Source: Sphingobacterium sp. HMA12 (GTDB lineage: Bacteria; Bacteroidota; Bacteroidia; Sphingobacteriales; Sphingobacteriaceae). Taken from it: a DNA stretch of 64,000 nucleotides. Positions within the stretch are counted from its first letter, which is position 1; every line of letters starts with the position of its first letter. The notes below the pieces were generated by a model. That model ran no database searches. It was not told where the DNA came from and saw only the letters and a program-made list of their open reading frames with translations. The stretch covers positions 930,001 through 994,000 of the forward strand of contig NZ_BEYR01000001.1 of assembly GCF_002933815.1 (NCBI RefSeq), in the 5' to 3' direction. The position numbers and the translations under genes are program-made. Positions 43,420 to 53,926 of the stretch are shown here, one piece after another.

Positions 43420-44457
43420 CTAACCTCTATCAATCTCTGCGGATTGAGCCCATATATTGATATGGCCATCTTTTGCATAGCGATCAATTTCATGGATTTC
43501 TTCTGCAGTGAATGATAGATTTTTGAGTGATCCGACACAATCGATGACCTGTTGTGATCTGGACGCACCAATGAGTGCAGAAGTCACTTGTTGTTTTCGA
43601 AAAACCCATGCAATAGCCATTTGTGCTAAGGTCTGTCCTCTACGTTGTGCAATGGCATGGAGCGCCTGAATATTTTTTCGGTTTTCTTCACTCAGAAATT
43701 TTGTCTGCAAAGATTTTGCTTTTGAAGCCCTGCTATTTTCCGGAATATCATGTAAATATTTATCGGTTAACATGCCCTGAGCAAGTGGTGAGAAAACAAT
43801 TGAGCCAATACCAATTTCGCCCAGGGTGTCTAAAAGTCCATCCGACTCAACCCATCGGTTCAGCATGGAATAACTCGGTTGATGGATAACAAATGGTGTT
43901 CCCAAGGATTTCAGTATCGTATAGGCCTCTTTGGTACGTTGCGAGTTGTAGGACGAAATACCGACATAAAGGGCTTTTCCGTTTCGTACGAGCTGATCCA
44001 GTGCCATCATGGTTTCCTCTAATGGTGTGTTTGGATCAAAGCGATGTGAATAGAAAATGTCAACATAATCTGTTCCTAAACGTTTTAAGGACTGATCACA
44101 GCTAGAAATAATACACTTTCGGCTACCCCATTCGCCATATGGGCCATCCCACATATGATAGCCGGCTTTTGACGAAATGATCAGCTCATCGCGATATCCG
44201 GCAAACTGTTGCTTAAGAATTTGTCCGAATGCAATTTCTGCGCTACCCGGAGGCGGTCCATAGTTATTGGCTAGATCGAAATGCGTGATTCCAAGATCGA
44301 AAGCCGTTGTACAGATGTCAACTTTGGTTTGATGCGCTGTGTCATTCCCAAAATTGTGCCATAAACCTAAGGAAATAGCTGGTAGCTGAAGGCCTGATTT
44401 GCCACAACGATTGTATATCATCTGTTGGTAGCGATCGGGATGGGGAGTGTATTGCAT
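43420..44457 (-). CDS. mgrA: Aldo/keto reductase, L-glyceraldehyde 3-phosphate reductase type
   Basis: 345 residues. IYNRCGKSGLQLPAISLGLWHNFG and HFDLANNYGPPPGSAE are diagnostic for the YghZ/MgrA subfamily, which reduces L-glyceraldehyde 3-phosphate and other aldehydes with NADPH. Catalytic Asp/Tyr lie in FDLANNY, Lys in SSKAGYHMW and His in FYSHRFD. Cytoplasmic. Single gene; a TATATTTG -7 box lies on the minus strand at 44479-44486. Confidence 0.88.
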   Translation of the reverse strand: MQYTPHPDRYQQMIYNRCGKSGLQLPAISLGLWHNFGNDTAHQTKVDICTTAFDLGITHFDLANNYGPPPGSAEIAFGQILKQQFAGYRDELIISSKAGYHMWDGPYGEWGSRKCIISSCDQSLKRLGTDYVDIFYSHRFDPNTPLEETMMALDQLVRNGKALYVGISSYNSQRTKEAYTILKSLGTPFVIHQPSYSMLNRWVESDGLLDTLGEIGIGSIVFSPLAQGMLTDKYLHDIPENSRASKAKSLQTKFLSEENRKNIQALHAIAQRRGQTLAQMAIAWVFRKQQVTSALIGASRSQQVIDCVGSLKNLSFTAEEIHEIDRYAKDGHINIWAQSAEIDRG

Positions 44458-44564
44458 AAAATTGAATTGTTTTTATTCCAAATATAAGTAATAAACAAAT
44501 TTCCTCGAATTGAAATTTAATGTATTTTTATGTCAAAATTTTGAATAAGTTGAAGCTAAAAAAC

Positions 44565-45206
44565 ATGAAGAAAATTACATGGATCATAGGCGTGTTTTTG
44601 TTTTGGGCAGGCGGTACCTATGCTCAGTCGAAACATCTATTGTTTAAAACCGCATTTGGGGAGTTTAAGGTCGTACTTTATGACTTTACACCACATCATC
44701 GTGATTTGATGTTAAGGTCGATTAAAGATAGCCTTTATCAAGGTGCCTTGTTCAATCGTATTATTGAAAATTTTGTTGTACAAGGAGGTGAGCATGATAT
44801 AGATATAGAAAAGAAGGAGGCACAAGATCCCTTACACCGCAAACCTAGACTGGCAGCGGAATTTGATGAACGTGCTTTTCACAAGATGGGGGCATTAGGA
44901 GCGGGACGTGACGGCAACCCGGAGAAAGCTTCCTTCCTTGATCAGATCTACTTTGTCGTTGGAAAAAAGATCACTGCGGCAGATCTCGATAGCTTGGAAA
45001 TAAAAAAAGGGATTAAATATAACAAAGAACAGCGGGTTGAATACCTCGCTTATGGTGGACAGCCCAGACTTGATCAGGATTTTACAGTCTTTGGTGAGAT
45101 ATATCAAGGGCTAGATGTCATCATGAAGATAAGTCAGGTAAAAACGGATAAACAAGATTTTCCTTTGGTAAAGGTACCCTTCAGTATTGTGGAGATTAAA
45201 GAATAA
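44565..45206 (+). CDS. Exported cyclophilin-like peptidyl-prolyl isomerase
   Basis: 213 residues from the ATG at 44565, which gives a normal signal peptide (1-19, GGTYAQ); an in-frame ATG at 44520 adds 15 residues. The cyclophilin core is recognisable: KTAFGEFKVVLYD, the catalytic Arg in FNRIIENFVVQGG, and FGEIYQGLDVIMKI. The usual N-x-N-x-S-Q-F-F-I strand is replaced by a segment ending DQIYFVVG and there is an insertion of about 25 residues after it. A periplasmic isomerase or chaperone; activity may be reduced. Confidence 0.82.
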   Translation: MKKITWIIGVFLFWAGGTYAQSKHLLFKTAFGEFKVVLYDFTPHHRDLMLRSIKDSLYQGALFNRIIENFVVQGGEHDIDIEKKEAQDPLHRKPRLAAEFDERAFHKMGALGAGRDGNPEKASFLDQIYFVVGKKITAADLDSLEIKKGIKYNKEQRVEYLAYGGQPRLDQDFTVFGEIYQGLDVIMKISQVKTDKQDFPLVKVPFSIVEIKE

Positions 45207-45240
45207 AACCATCCTTTCAAGCTAGTTTTATTCTTTAATC
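45194..45240. terminator. 16-bp inverted repeat spanning the cyclophilin stop codon
   Basis: Perfect arms at 45194-45209 and 45225-45240 with a 15-nt loop. The left arm contains the stop codon (45204-45206). AT-rich with T-rich flanks, placed between convergent genes, so probably a bidirectional terminator. Confidence 0.65.
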
Positions 45241-45275
45241 TTTCAAGCGATGTATTTAATTAGCAATGAAAGCTG

Positions 45276-45911
45276 TTACCTATTGTGCTGTTCGAACTCT
45301 TCCTTTAATTTCTCGTAACGCTCTTTCCACTCATTAGGAAGTTTACTCGGGATATCTTTTAGATTTTTTAATTGGAAAGCAAATACACAGGCAGCAAATC
45401 CGACCGTACTAATCGCCATGCCTGTCCATATGACAAGGGATAAACCGGCAAAAAGTGGATTCCAAAGTAAAATAAAGCTGAAAATAATACCTAATATCGC
45501 AAATAATGTAATCCAGCCCCAGGATTTACTTCCATAGTTTTTAAGATCAAAGGAAAAGGACAATAACTGAAATGACTTGAACAACGCGTAAAACCCAACA
45601 ATAAAGGCCAGGGTGCCCGCCGATAACAAAGGGTTGGAAATAAGTAAAATCCCGAACAAGGTATAAAGGATTCCGCCGGTAAGATACCATCCCCAGCCGT
45701 CAACCTCATTCTTGTTTTGTAATGCAAAAATAATTTCCAATACCCCAGTCGCAATGAATGACCAGGAAAATAAAATGGTCAATGCAAGAAAGGAAGCCAC
45801 AGGAGTAGATATGGTATAGAAACCCAACAAAATTAAAAGAATACCAACAATAAGTGGGATATACCAGTGTTTAATGGAAGATCGGATTGTTTTTAAAAAT
45901 GAATTTGCCAT
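45276..45911 (-). CDS. HdeD/DUF308 family membrane protein
   Basis: 211 residues with six predicted transmembrane helices (about 16-34, 40-62, 70-88, 95-113, 130-148, 153-172) and a charged cytoplasmic C-terminal tail. The helix-rich pattern with ILLILLGFYTISTP and GGILYTLFGILLISNPLLSAGTLAF is that of the DUF308/HdeD family, linked to acid stress in enterobacteria. The role here is unknown. Single gene. Confidence 0.85.
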   Translation of the reverse strand: MANSFLKTIRSSIKHWYIPLIVGILLILLGFYTISTPVASFLALTILFSWSFIATGVLEIIFALQNKNEVDGWGWYLTGGILYTLFGILLISNPLLSAGTLAFIVGFYALFKSFQLLSFSFDLKNYGSKSWGWITLFAILGIIFSFILLWNPLFAGLSLVIWTGMAISTVGFAACVFAFQLKNLKDIPSKLPNEWKERYEKLKEEFEQHNR

Positions 45912-46017
45912 AGTAGTGATTTAAATTTATGGTGATAATACAGAATAAAAAGCCCCATTAATTACTTAATGAGACCTAACATATATAAAACTGATTAAAT
46001 TCGGCAAACGGAAAATA

Positions 46018-47358
46018 TTAAATCTTTCCTGTCTCTTTCAAAAGTTTGTAATATGCATACACGATATTGATTTCAGCATTTGTATACTTCAGTTCCGCTT
46101 CGAGTTTTGAATTGGAAGCGTCCATAATATCGACTATAAGTGCCAGTTGATTCAAATACTTTTTTTCAATAATACGATAGTTCTCGTCTGCAAGTGCTTT
46201 GTTATACTCGAGCACATTGCGTTGTGAGTAGGCCTCATTGTATTTAATGTATGCACTATTAACAGCTACGCTGGTCTTTTGTTTCAGTGCCTGTTCGTAT
46301 TTCTTGTTTTTTTCAATTTGCAAATCGTTTAGTTTTAACTTTCTGTCCGTTGTATATAACGATGAAATATTGTAACTCAATGAGACGCCCACATTCCAGG
46401 TATTCATATATTTATCAATGACAGGCATGACATTGGTAATCGGTTTGACCAGATTGTTTCCAGCGAAAATGCTAAGAGCGGGGGATTTTTCGGATTTAGT
46501 AATATCTTTTTCGGTGTAAAGAAGCTCGGTTTCTTTTGTAGCGAGCTGGATATTAGGATTTGATGTGTAAGCCTCTTGTTTTAATGCTTTTAGATCCTGT
46601 GATTGAAAGTGAGTCTTTAGGATGGCATCATCGGGTTTGATGATAGTTCCTTCTGGCAGTCCAAGTGCAGCGATCAGTTCATCATTCAGGATGCGCATAT
46701 TATTCTGGACGACTTCTTTTGTGAGTTGCAATTCGGAGATCTGCAATTGATTTCTTATAACATCATTTTTGGTAATCATCCCTTGCTTGTATAACTTTTC
46801 TGTAAGTTCTAGACGCTTTTGGGCCAATTCAATATTTTGACAATAAACTTGCTCTTGATTGCCGAGTTTAAAGAGATCCAGGTAATATCCCAATACCAAA
46901 ATTTTGATGTTTTGCTCTTCATTTACATGGTCCAGTTCCGCCAGCTCTTCTCCCAAAGAAGATGCTTTAATTGAATTCTTGATTACTCCGCCCTTCCAGA
47001 TAAGTTCTTTGGCCTCCAGGGAGTAGTTGTTTCCGAAATGGGGAAGAGGTATTTTCTCAGAGCCCGATAGGTTCTTCTCGATCAGCGCCGCGTCACCCAG
47101 GTAAAACGCAGAAGCTGATGCACTGATCTCCGGTAATGTTTTCAATTTTGCGACCGCAGTTTTTTGCTTAGCAATATCAACCACTGCCTTTGAAACAGCT
47201 AGGTTGGGATGATTGCGTATCGCGAGGGCAAATAATGTTTCAATATTGATCTTTTTGGTCGAAATGCTATCCTGACCGTATGTTAGATTGCTAAAAGTTG
47301 TAAAGAAACAAACGACCAAGTACAGACCTGTTTTTAGTGCGCTTGATTTAATATTCAT
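46018..47358 (-). CDS. TolC-family outer membrane protein
   Basis: 446 residues from the ATG at 47358; the open frame reaches to 47502 inside the upstream gene, but this ATG gives a proper signal peptide (about 1-28, LTYGQ). Two long alpha-helical repeats with LALRNHPNLAVSKAVVDIAKQKT and LKQEAYTSNPNIQLATKE define an outer membrane factor. It exports substrates together with an inner-membrane pump and adaptor, neither of which lies next to it. An AraC regulator gene is directly upstream on the same strand. Confidence 0.88.
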   Translation of the reverse strand: MNIKSSALKTGLYLVVCFFTTFSNLTYGQDSISTKKINIETLFALAIRNHPNLAVSKAVVDIAKQKTAVAKLKTLPEISASASAFYLGDAALIEKNLSGSEKIPLPHFGNNYSLEAKELIWKGGVIKNSIKASSLGEELAELDHVNEEQNIKILVLGYYLDLFKLGNQEQVYCQNIELAQKRLELTEKLYKQGMITKNDVIRNQLQISELQLTKEVVQNNMRILNDELIAALGLPEGTIIKPDDAILKTHFQSQDLKALKQEAYTSNPNIQLATKETELLYTEKDITKSEKSPALSIFAGNNLVKPITNVMPVIDKYMNTWNVGVSLSYNISSLYTTDRKLKLNDLQIEKNKKYEQALKQKTSVAVNSAYIKYNEAYSQRNVLEYNKALADENYRIIEKKYLNQLALIVDIMDASNSKLEAELKYTNAEINIVYAYYKLLKETGKI

Positions 47359-47443
47359 GGTATATTTCTTAGTTCTATATATGTACTGCAAAGGTACATA
47401 CCGGTATAGTTCCAAGAAATGTCTATTTAATGCTTTGTGATGT

Positions 47444-48295
47444 TCAATTGGTAACAATCGTTGCTTGTCGCTCCCGGAATATAATGGGGGTAATACCGAC
47501 ATGTTTTTTAAAAAACTTGCTGAAAGCGTATTGATCAGAAAAGTGAAATTCCTGAGATAGCTGGTTGATTGTTTTGTTGGAGACGATCAATTGCGCCCGA
47601 GCTTCACTCAGCAACCAGTTGCTCAGGATCGCGGAAGGGGAGTCGTTCGTGATTTCCCTGACAGATATAGAAAGGTATTTGATAGAAATATGAAGTAATT
47701 CCGCATAGAAGGCCAAATCCCGATGTTGTTTATAATTATCGGCAACAAGTTGTAAAAATTGAACGGTAATCTCTTCTTTTCGTTGATTACGGACCGTTAA
47801 ATGACGTTCCCCCGCATCATAAATTACAGCCGCCAATAGGTAGATGATCGCCATAAAAATATTAACATTCGCTTTTTGAAGAAAATCTATACCCTGATTT
47901 TGCGCTTTTTTTCGATTTTGATGTAGTGTGGAAATTAATGTCCAAATCGTTTCAAAATCGGTTGCCGTGGGACTGAATGGAACGGAACTATCTGCATGGA
48001 TAAGACGGTAAGCATCGTATTTGCTAATCGATAGCCGAATTCGGTTGGAGAAATTTCTATCGTAATTTAATACTTTGAATTGTGCATCTGGGCTAATCTC
48101 CGAAAAGCTATAGTATTTATTATAGCCGATAAAGAAAATACTGCCTGCTAACAATTGGATCGCACTGCCGTTACAATCAATAGCGATTGTCCCTGTATGT
48201 ACGAGGATACAGGTCGTGTTAAGCGGGTGATAAATATATTCACCTACTTTTTGAGGGAGCTCCGATTGGTCTATAAGCTGTATTTCGTTCATCAC
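47444..48295 (-). CDS. AraC-family transcriptional regulator
   Basis: 283 residues. N-terminal cupin-like ligand domain (about 15-110), then a C-terminal double helix-turn-helix: LAFYAELLHISIKYLSISVREI and KTINQLSQEFHFSDQYAFSKFFKKHVGITP. It lies 85 bases upstream of the TolC-family gene, so local control of efflux is likely. The inducing ligand is unknown. Confidence 0.88.
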   Translation of the reverse strand: MMNEIQLIDQSELPQKVGEYIYHPLNTTCILVHTGTIAIDCNGSAIQLLAGSIFFIGYNKYYSFSEISPDAQFKVLNYDRNFSNRIRLSISKYDAYRLIHADSSVPFSPTATDFETIWTLISTLHQNRKKAQNQGIDFLQKANVNIFMAIIYLLAAVIYDAGERHLTVRNQRKEEITVQFLQLVADNYKQHRDLAFYAELLHISIKYLSISVREITNDSPSAILSNWLLSEARAQLIVSNKTINQLSQEFHFSDQYAFSKFFKKHVGITPIIFRERQATIVTN

Positions 48296-48307
48296 CGGTG
48301 TTATGCT

Positions 48308-48343
48308 AAAAAAGCATCCTCCAGAATATAAGCACTGGAGGAT
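48308..48343 (-). terminator. Terminator of the aldo/keto reductase gene
   Basis: ATCCTCCAG (48316-48324) pairs with CTGGAGGAT (48335-48343); on the minus strand GCTTTTTT follows. Lies between the reductase stop and the AraC start. Confidence 0.88.
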
Positions 48344-48357
48344 ACGGTCCTTGTGAT

Positions 48358-49197
48358 TTAAAATGCAACTTTTTTAGGATCAGATCCAGAGAAGCCCATT
48401 GGCGGTAATTCGCGAATCGTCCGGATATCTTCTTCCGTGAGATCGAAGTTATCAACCGTCAAATTTCGTTTGATATTTAACGGATTGGTAGACTTTGGTA
48501 GTGGTAGTATGCCTTGAGATAACGCAAATTTAATGCAAATCTGTCCGACGCTGGTGTCTTTTTTTTCCGCCAAATCAATCAGGGTTTCGTCTTGTAAGAT
48601 TCTCCCGGAACCTAGGGGCGACCAGGCCTGGACTAAAATGCCATTGGATTTGCAAAGGTCAACGGTCTCCTGTTGGAGGTAACCCGGATGAAATTCAATT
48701 TGGTTGACGGCAGGAACGATTGTTACAGTTTCCAATAGGTTAGCAAGGTAATCTTTTGGAAAATTGCTGACCCCAATTGCCTTCACCTTTCCTTGTTGAT
48801 ATAAATATTCAAGCGCTTTCCAGGTTTCAGCGTTGATTGTTGCCCAGTTTTCGAATTGCGACTCATTGGCTGGCCAGTGAATCAAATAAAGGTCAATATA
48901 CTCCAGACCCAGGTCTGCCAAGGATTTTTCGAATGCAGCGATTGTTTTATCATAGCCACGTTCGGTATTCCATAGTTTGGTGGTTATAAATAATGTATCA
49001 CGCGCGATTCCACTGTCTTTGATAGCGCGGCCTACACTTTTCTCGTTGCCATATATCGCTGCGGTGTCAATATGTGTATATCCGACTTTCAATGCTTCCT
49101 TAACGGCCTGATATGCCTCTTCACCTTCCGGAATTTGCCAAGTTCCAAATCCAATTGCTGGAATATCAATTCCATTGTTCAATTTGAATGATTTCAT
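48358..49197 (-). CDS. Aldo/keto reductase, 2,5-diketogluconate reductase-like
   Basis: 279 residues, the length of AKR5-type enzymes. IPAIGFGTWQIPEG, catalytic Asp/Tyr in HIDTAAIYGNE, Lys in FITTKLWN, His in DLYLIHWP, and VGVSNFPKDYL-type and LPKSTNPLNIKRN cofactor segments. Cytoplasmic NADPH-dependent reductase of aldehydes or ketones; substrate unknown. Single gene. Confidence 0.9.
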   Translation of the reverse strand: MKSFKLNNGIDIPAIGFGTWQIPEGEEAYQAVKEALKVGYTHIDTAAIYGNEKSVGRAIKDSGIARDTLFITTKLWNTERGYDKTIAAFEKSLADLGLEYIDLYLIHWPANESQFENWATINAETWKALEYLYQQGKVKAIGVSNFPKDYLANLLETVTIVPAVNQIEFHPGYLQQETVDLCKSNGILVQAWSPLGSGRILQDETLIDLAEKKDTSVGQICIKFALSQGILPLPKSTNPLNIKRNLTVDNFDLTEEDIRTIRELPPMGFSGSDPKKVAF

Positions 49198-49383
49198 GCT
49201 TAATCTTATTTTTTGTCTGACTAAATTAGGATTTCGATTGTATTATCCCGTCACTGAAATGTAAAGAGGGCTGTCTTTTTGCGGGATGAAGCCAAACTTA
49301 TTCTGGATTGCCAAAATATATTTATTTTCACAATTTTATTGTCAAAAAGGTCGGATTAACGCATGGTTTATGGCATTAATTCT

Positions 49384-49391
49384 TATCTTTA
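49384..49391 (+). promoter_or_regulatory. Candidate -7 element of icd
   Basis: TATCTTTA differs from TAnnTTTG at the last base. It would give a leader of about 75 nt before the ATG at 49470. The -33 element is not clear. The 272-bp gap before icd holds nothing else I can identify. Confidence 0.3.
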
Positions 49392-49463
49392 GGCGAAATT
49401 TTGAAAAATTTAGATTTTTCATTGATTTCACATAGCATTAAAAATTAAACATATTTCTAATAG

Positions 49464-51689
<2,226 letters not shown>

Positions 51690-51718
51690 TAATTAGCTGA
51701 TGTTGCAATAAAATAAGA

Positions 51719-51752
51719 AGAGCCCCGGTCAAAGATCGGGGCTCTAATTTTT
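51719..51752 (+). terminator. Terminator of icd
   Basis: AGAGCCCCG (51719-51727) pairs with CGGGGCTCT (51737-51745), followed by AATTTTTA. Confidence 0.9.
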
Positions 51753-51792
51753 AGGTTTGGTTGTTGTATACTTTTATTTCAATGAAAGTATT

Positions 51793-52746
51793 CTATTTTA
51801 GCGGATATTTGACGCCTTTAAAAGTCATCTTGACAGGTTGAATGCGGCCATTTTTGTCAAATTTCATTTCGTCGATACACGTGACACGTTCATTTGCTCC
51901 TTCCTTGCCCAGTGGTCTACGATGATAAACGATAAAATATTTATCTTTATTAGGGACCTTAATGACTGAATGGTGGCCGGCACCAACGGCAACATTCGGA
52001 TCACGTTCGAGGATAGTTCCAATACGCTCAAATGGCCCAAACGGAGAATCGGCAATCGCATAAGCGACCTTATAGTCCGGACCTGTCCAGCCACCCTCTG
52101 ACCACATAAAGTAATATTTGCCATCTTTGATAAACATAAAAGGGCCCTCAACATAATCCTTTGGTGTAATTTCCTTGTAATAAGTTCCATCATCAAAAGG
52201 AAGCAAGCCCGTAAAATCCGGTTTGAGTTTGACCATATTACAATGCTTCCAACCACCATAATACATATAGAAAGAACCGTCTTTATCTTTGAAAACAAAT
52301 TGATCTATGGGTTGCGCACCGTTGATAATATCGTTTATCAATGGTTTGCCCAGTAGATCTGTATACGGACCTTCGGGTTTGTCCGCTATAGCTACGCCAA
52401 TTCCACCGATTTCCCCTTCATGCACGTCGTTAGCACTAAAAAACAAATAATATTTACCGTTATTTTCAAGCACTGCCGGCGCCCACATCGCTTTCTCGGC
52501 CCATTTTACTTGTGTATTTTGGAGCACCCGCGGATGTTTTTCCCAATGTGCTAAATCTGAAGAAGAGAATGCATCAAAAAATAGCTGTTCTTCATACGGG
52601 GCTGAATAGGTGGGGAAAATCCAATATTTGTTATCATAAATAATTCCCTCAGGATCGGCATAATTACCATTTAAAACAGGATTCTTTTGCGCAATAAGTG
52701 TTGTCGCCAGAAACAAAGATGTTGTCGTAAAAAATGTCTTGATCAT
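51793..52746 (-). CDS. Glycoside hydrolase family 43 protein
   Basis: 317 residues with signal peptide (1-19, LIAQ). Five-bladed propeller of GH43: general base D31 in NYADPEG, a WAPAVLENNGKYYLFFSAN blade, pKa-modulating Asp in PIDQFVFKDKDG, general acid Glu in YVEGPFMFIKDGKYY. GH43 enzymes act on arabinosyl, xylosyl or galactosyl linkages; the exact linkage cannot be told. Exported. No polysaccharide utilisation transporter adjoins it. Confidence 0.9.
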   Translation of the reverse strand: MIKTFFTTTSLFLATTLIAQKNPVLNGNYADPEGIIYDNKYWIFPTYSAPYEEQLFFDAFSSSDLAHWEKHPRVLQNTQVKWAEKAMWAPAVLENNGKYYLFFSANDVHEGEIGGIGVAIADKPEGPYTDLLGKPLINDIINGAQPIDQFVFKDKDGSFYMYYGGWKHCNMVKLKPDFTGLLPFDDGTYYKEITPKDYVEGPFMFIKDGKYYFMWSEGGWTGPDYKVAYAIADSPFGPFERIGTILERDPNVAVGAGHHSVIKVPNKDKYFIVYHRRPLGKEGANERVTCIDEMKFDKNGRIQPVKMTFKGVKYPLK

Positions 52747-52905
52747 CGTTATGGTTTAAAAAGATTAAGATACGACATTCAGTAGGAGGGTATGGCTCAG
52801 AAAAAATCATTTTTATGCCGATTTTTCTCAATATTTTTAAAACGTTAAAATTGTGTTAAAATGCAGCTGTGCTTTCGAATCTTTCCGCTTTATTTCACAT
52901 ATTTG

Positions 52906-52931
52906 TTTATGTCATTTCCAAATGACATAAA
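52906..52931. promoter_or_regulatory. 26-bp palindrome upstream of the GH43 gene
   Basis: Two perfect 12-base arms, TTTATGTCATTT and AAATGACATAAA, separated by CC. It lies 160 bases upstream of the GH43 start and 70 bases past the stop of the DUF4377/META gene. Size and perfection suggest an operator for a dimeric regulator. The 254-bp gap holds no gene I can support. Confidence 0.5.
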
Positions 52932-52968
52932 TACTTTTCATAAAATAGGTTAATAATATGGCTAAGAT

Positions 52969-53000
52969 ACCCGAAGTCCCCCAGGCTTCGGGTGTTTTTT
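52969..53000 (+). terminator. Terminator-like hairpin on the plus strand
   Basis: ACCCGAAG (52969-52976) pairs with CTTCGGGT (52986-52993), followed by a T-run on the plus strand. Both flanking genes are on the minus strand, where no T-tract follows. It abuts the stop of the DUF4377/META gene and may still serve it as a hairpin. Confidence 0.55.
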
Positions 53001-53888
53001 TTATTCACGCTCCAGCCCGAAGATCATAACTAATTTTCCATCAATATAGAAATTTAATGTCTGCTCGGCGATGTCAAATTGAAGTTGCTTTTGCTCCACC
53101 ACTGCAAAAAAATCATTTTCAATATTGGCTACGTTGCAGGATTTCATCGTACTGGCGAGATGCGGAAAGCTGATCAAATTGCCCTTAATACTAAAATTAC
53201 CCCAAAAATTATTACATCCTGTCGATCCGGCTATGGTACCATTTTTTGCATCAAAACCAATGTTGGCTTTATTATTTGAAACATCTTTGCCATTTAATTG
53301 CAGTAAATTCCACCTGAATCTGGCGAGAAATGAAGCCACACTGGGTAGCTCGGTGACCCTTTCTTTCGAAATAATATCAAGTAATTCATATTGAATGTTG
53401 TCGGTGTCTTTTGCTTTCGTTTGCTTTACTTTGATACGATAACGATATTGCTCTTGGTAATCGAAGCCGAGGATAGGATTAGAAATATATTCCCATTTAT
53501 TTTTTTTATTGGATTTCACCTGGAGGCAGGTCAATTTTCCCGATATTGGATTATTCACATAATTCTCGGCAACATCCCAAATGGCAATTTCAGTGTTTTC
53601 AGTTTTAGATTTGCTGATGATTTTCGCCAGTGCATAGATCGCTTTTTGCGCAGTCTGCGTTTTTTTTACCCGAATCGTGTATTCAAAGTTGGCATTGTAG
53701 TTAAAGTGTGCGATTTCGGCATTGAATTTTTCCCAGTCTTTACTATTGTAATACTTTACGAGATAGGGAGGTATACTTTCAAGCCCAGATTTAACTGTTA
53801 TCTGAAACGTGCTGTTTTGTGCATATAAACTGTTCTGGAATAGAAATAACGGAATAAAAAATAAGCTGTATTTCAGGGATTTTTTCAT
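53001..53888 (-). CDS. Exported DUF4377/META domain protein
   Basis: 295 residues from the ATG at 53888 (an ATG three codons upstream is possible). Signal peptide ends near LYAQ. Two DUF4377-like segments (about 85-125 and 126-175: WEYISNPILGFDYQEQYRYRIKV) precede a C-terminal META/HslJ domain (about 190-290: WNLLQLNGKDV, GSTGCNNFWGNFSI, STMKSCNVANIENDFFAVV). META proteins are secreted or periplasmic and linked to stress tolerance; molecular role unknown. Divergent from the propeller-like gene. Confidence 0.8.
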   Translation of the reverse strand: MKKSLKYSLFFIPLFLFQNSLYAQNSTFQITVKSGLESIPPYLVKYYNSKDWEKFNAEIAHFNYNANFEYTIRVKKTQTAQKAIYALAKIISKSKTENTEIAIWDVAENYVNNPISGKLTCLQVKSNKKNKWEYISNPILGFDYQEQYRYRIKVKQTKAKDTDNIQYELLDIISKERVTELPSVASFLARFRWNLLQLNGKDVSNNKANIGFDAKNGTIAGSTGCNNFWGNFSIKGNLISFPHLASTMKSCNVANIENDFFAVVEQKQLQFDIAEQTLNFYIDGKLVMIFGLERE

Positions 53889-53926
53889 AGTGGGCATTAA
53901 ATATCAATAAAAACGTATCTTTAAAC

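Noticed and set aside
47359..47502. N-terminal extension of the TolC-family protein overlapping the AraC gene
   Set aside because: The ATG at 47358 begins a proper signal peptide; the extension would bury it and overlap the upstream coding sequence.
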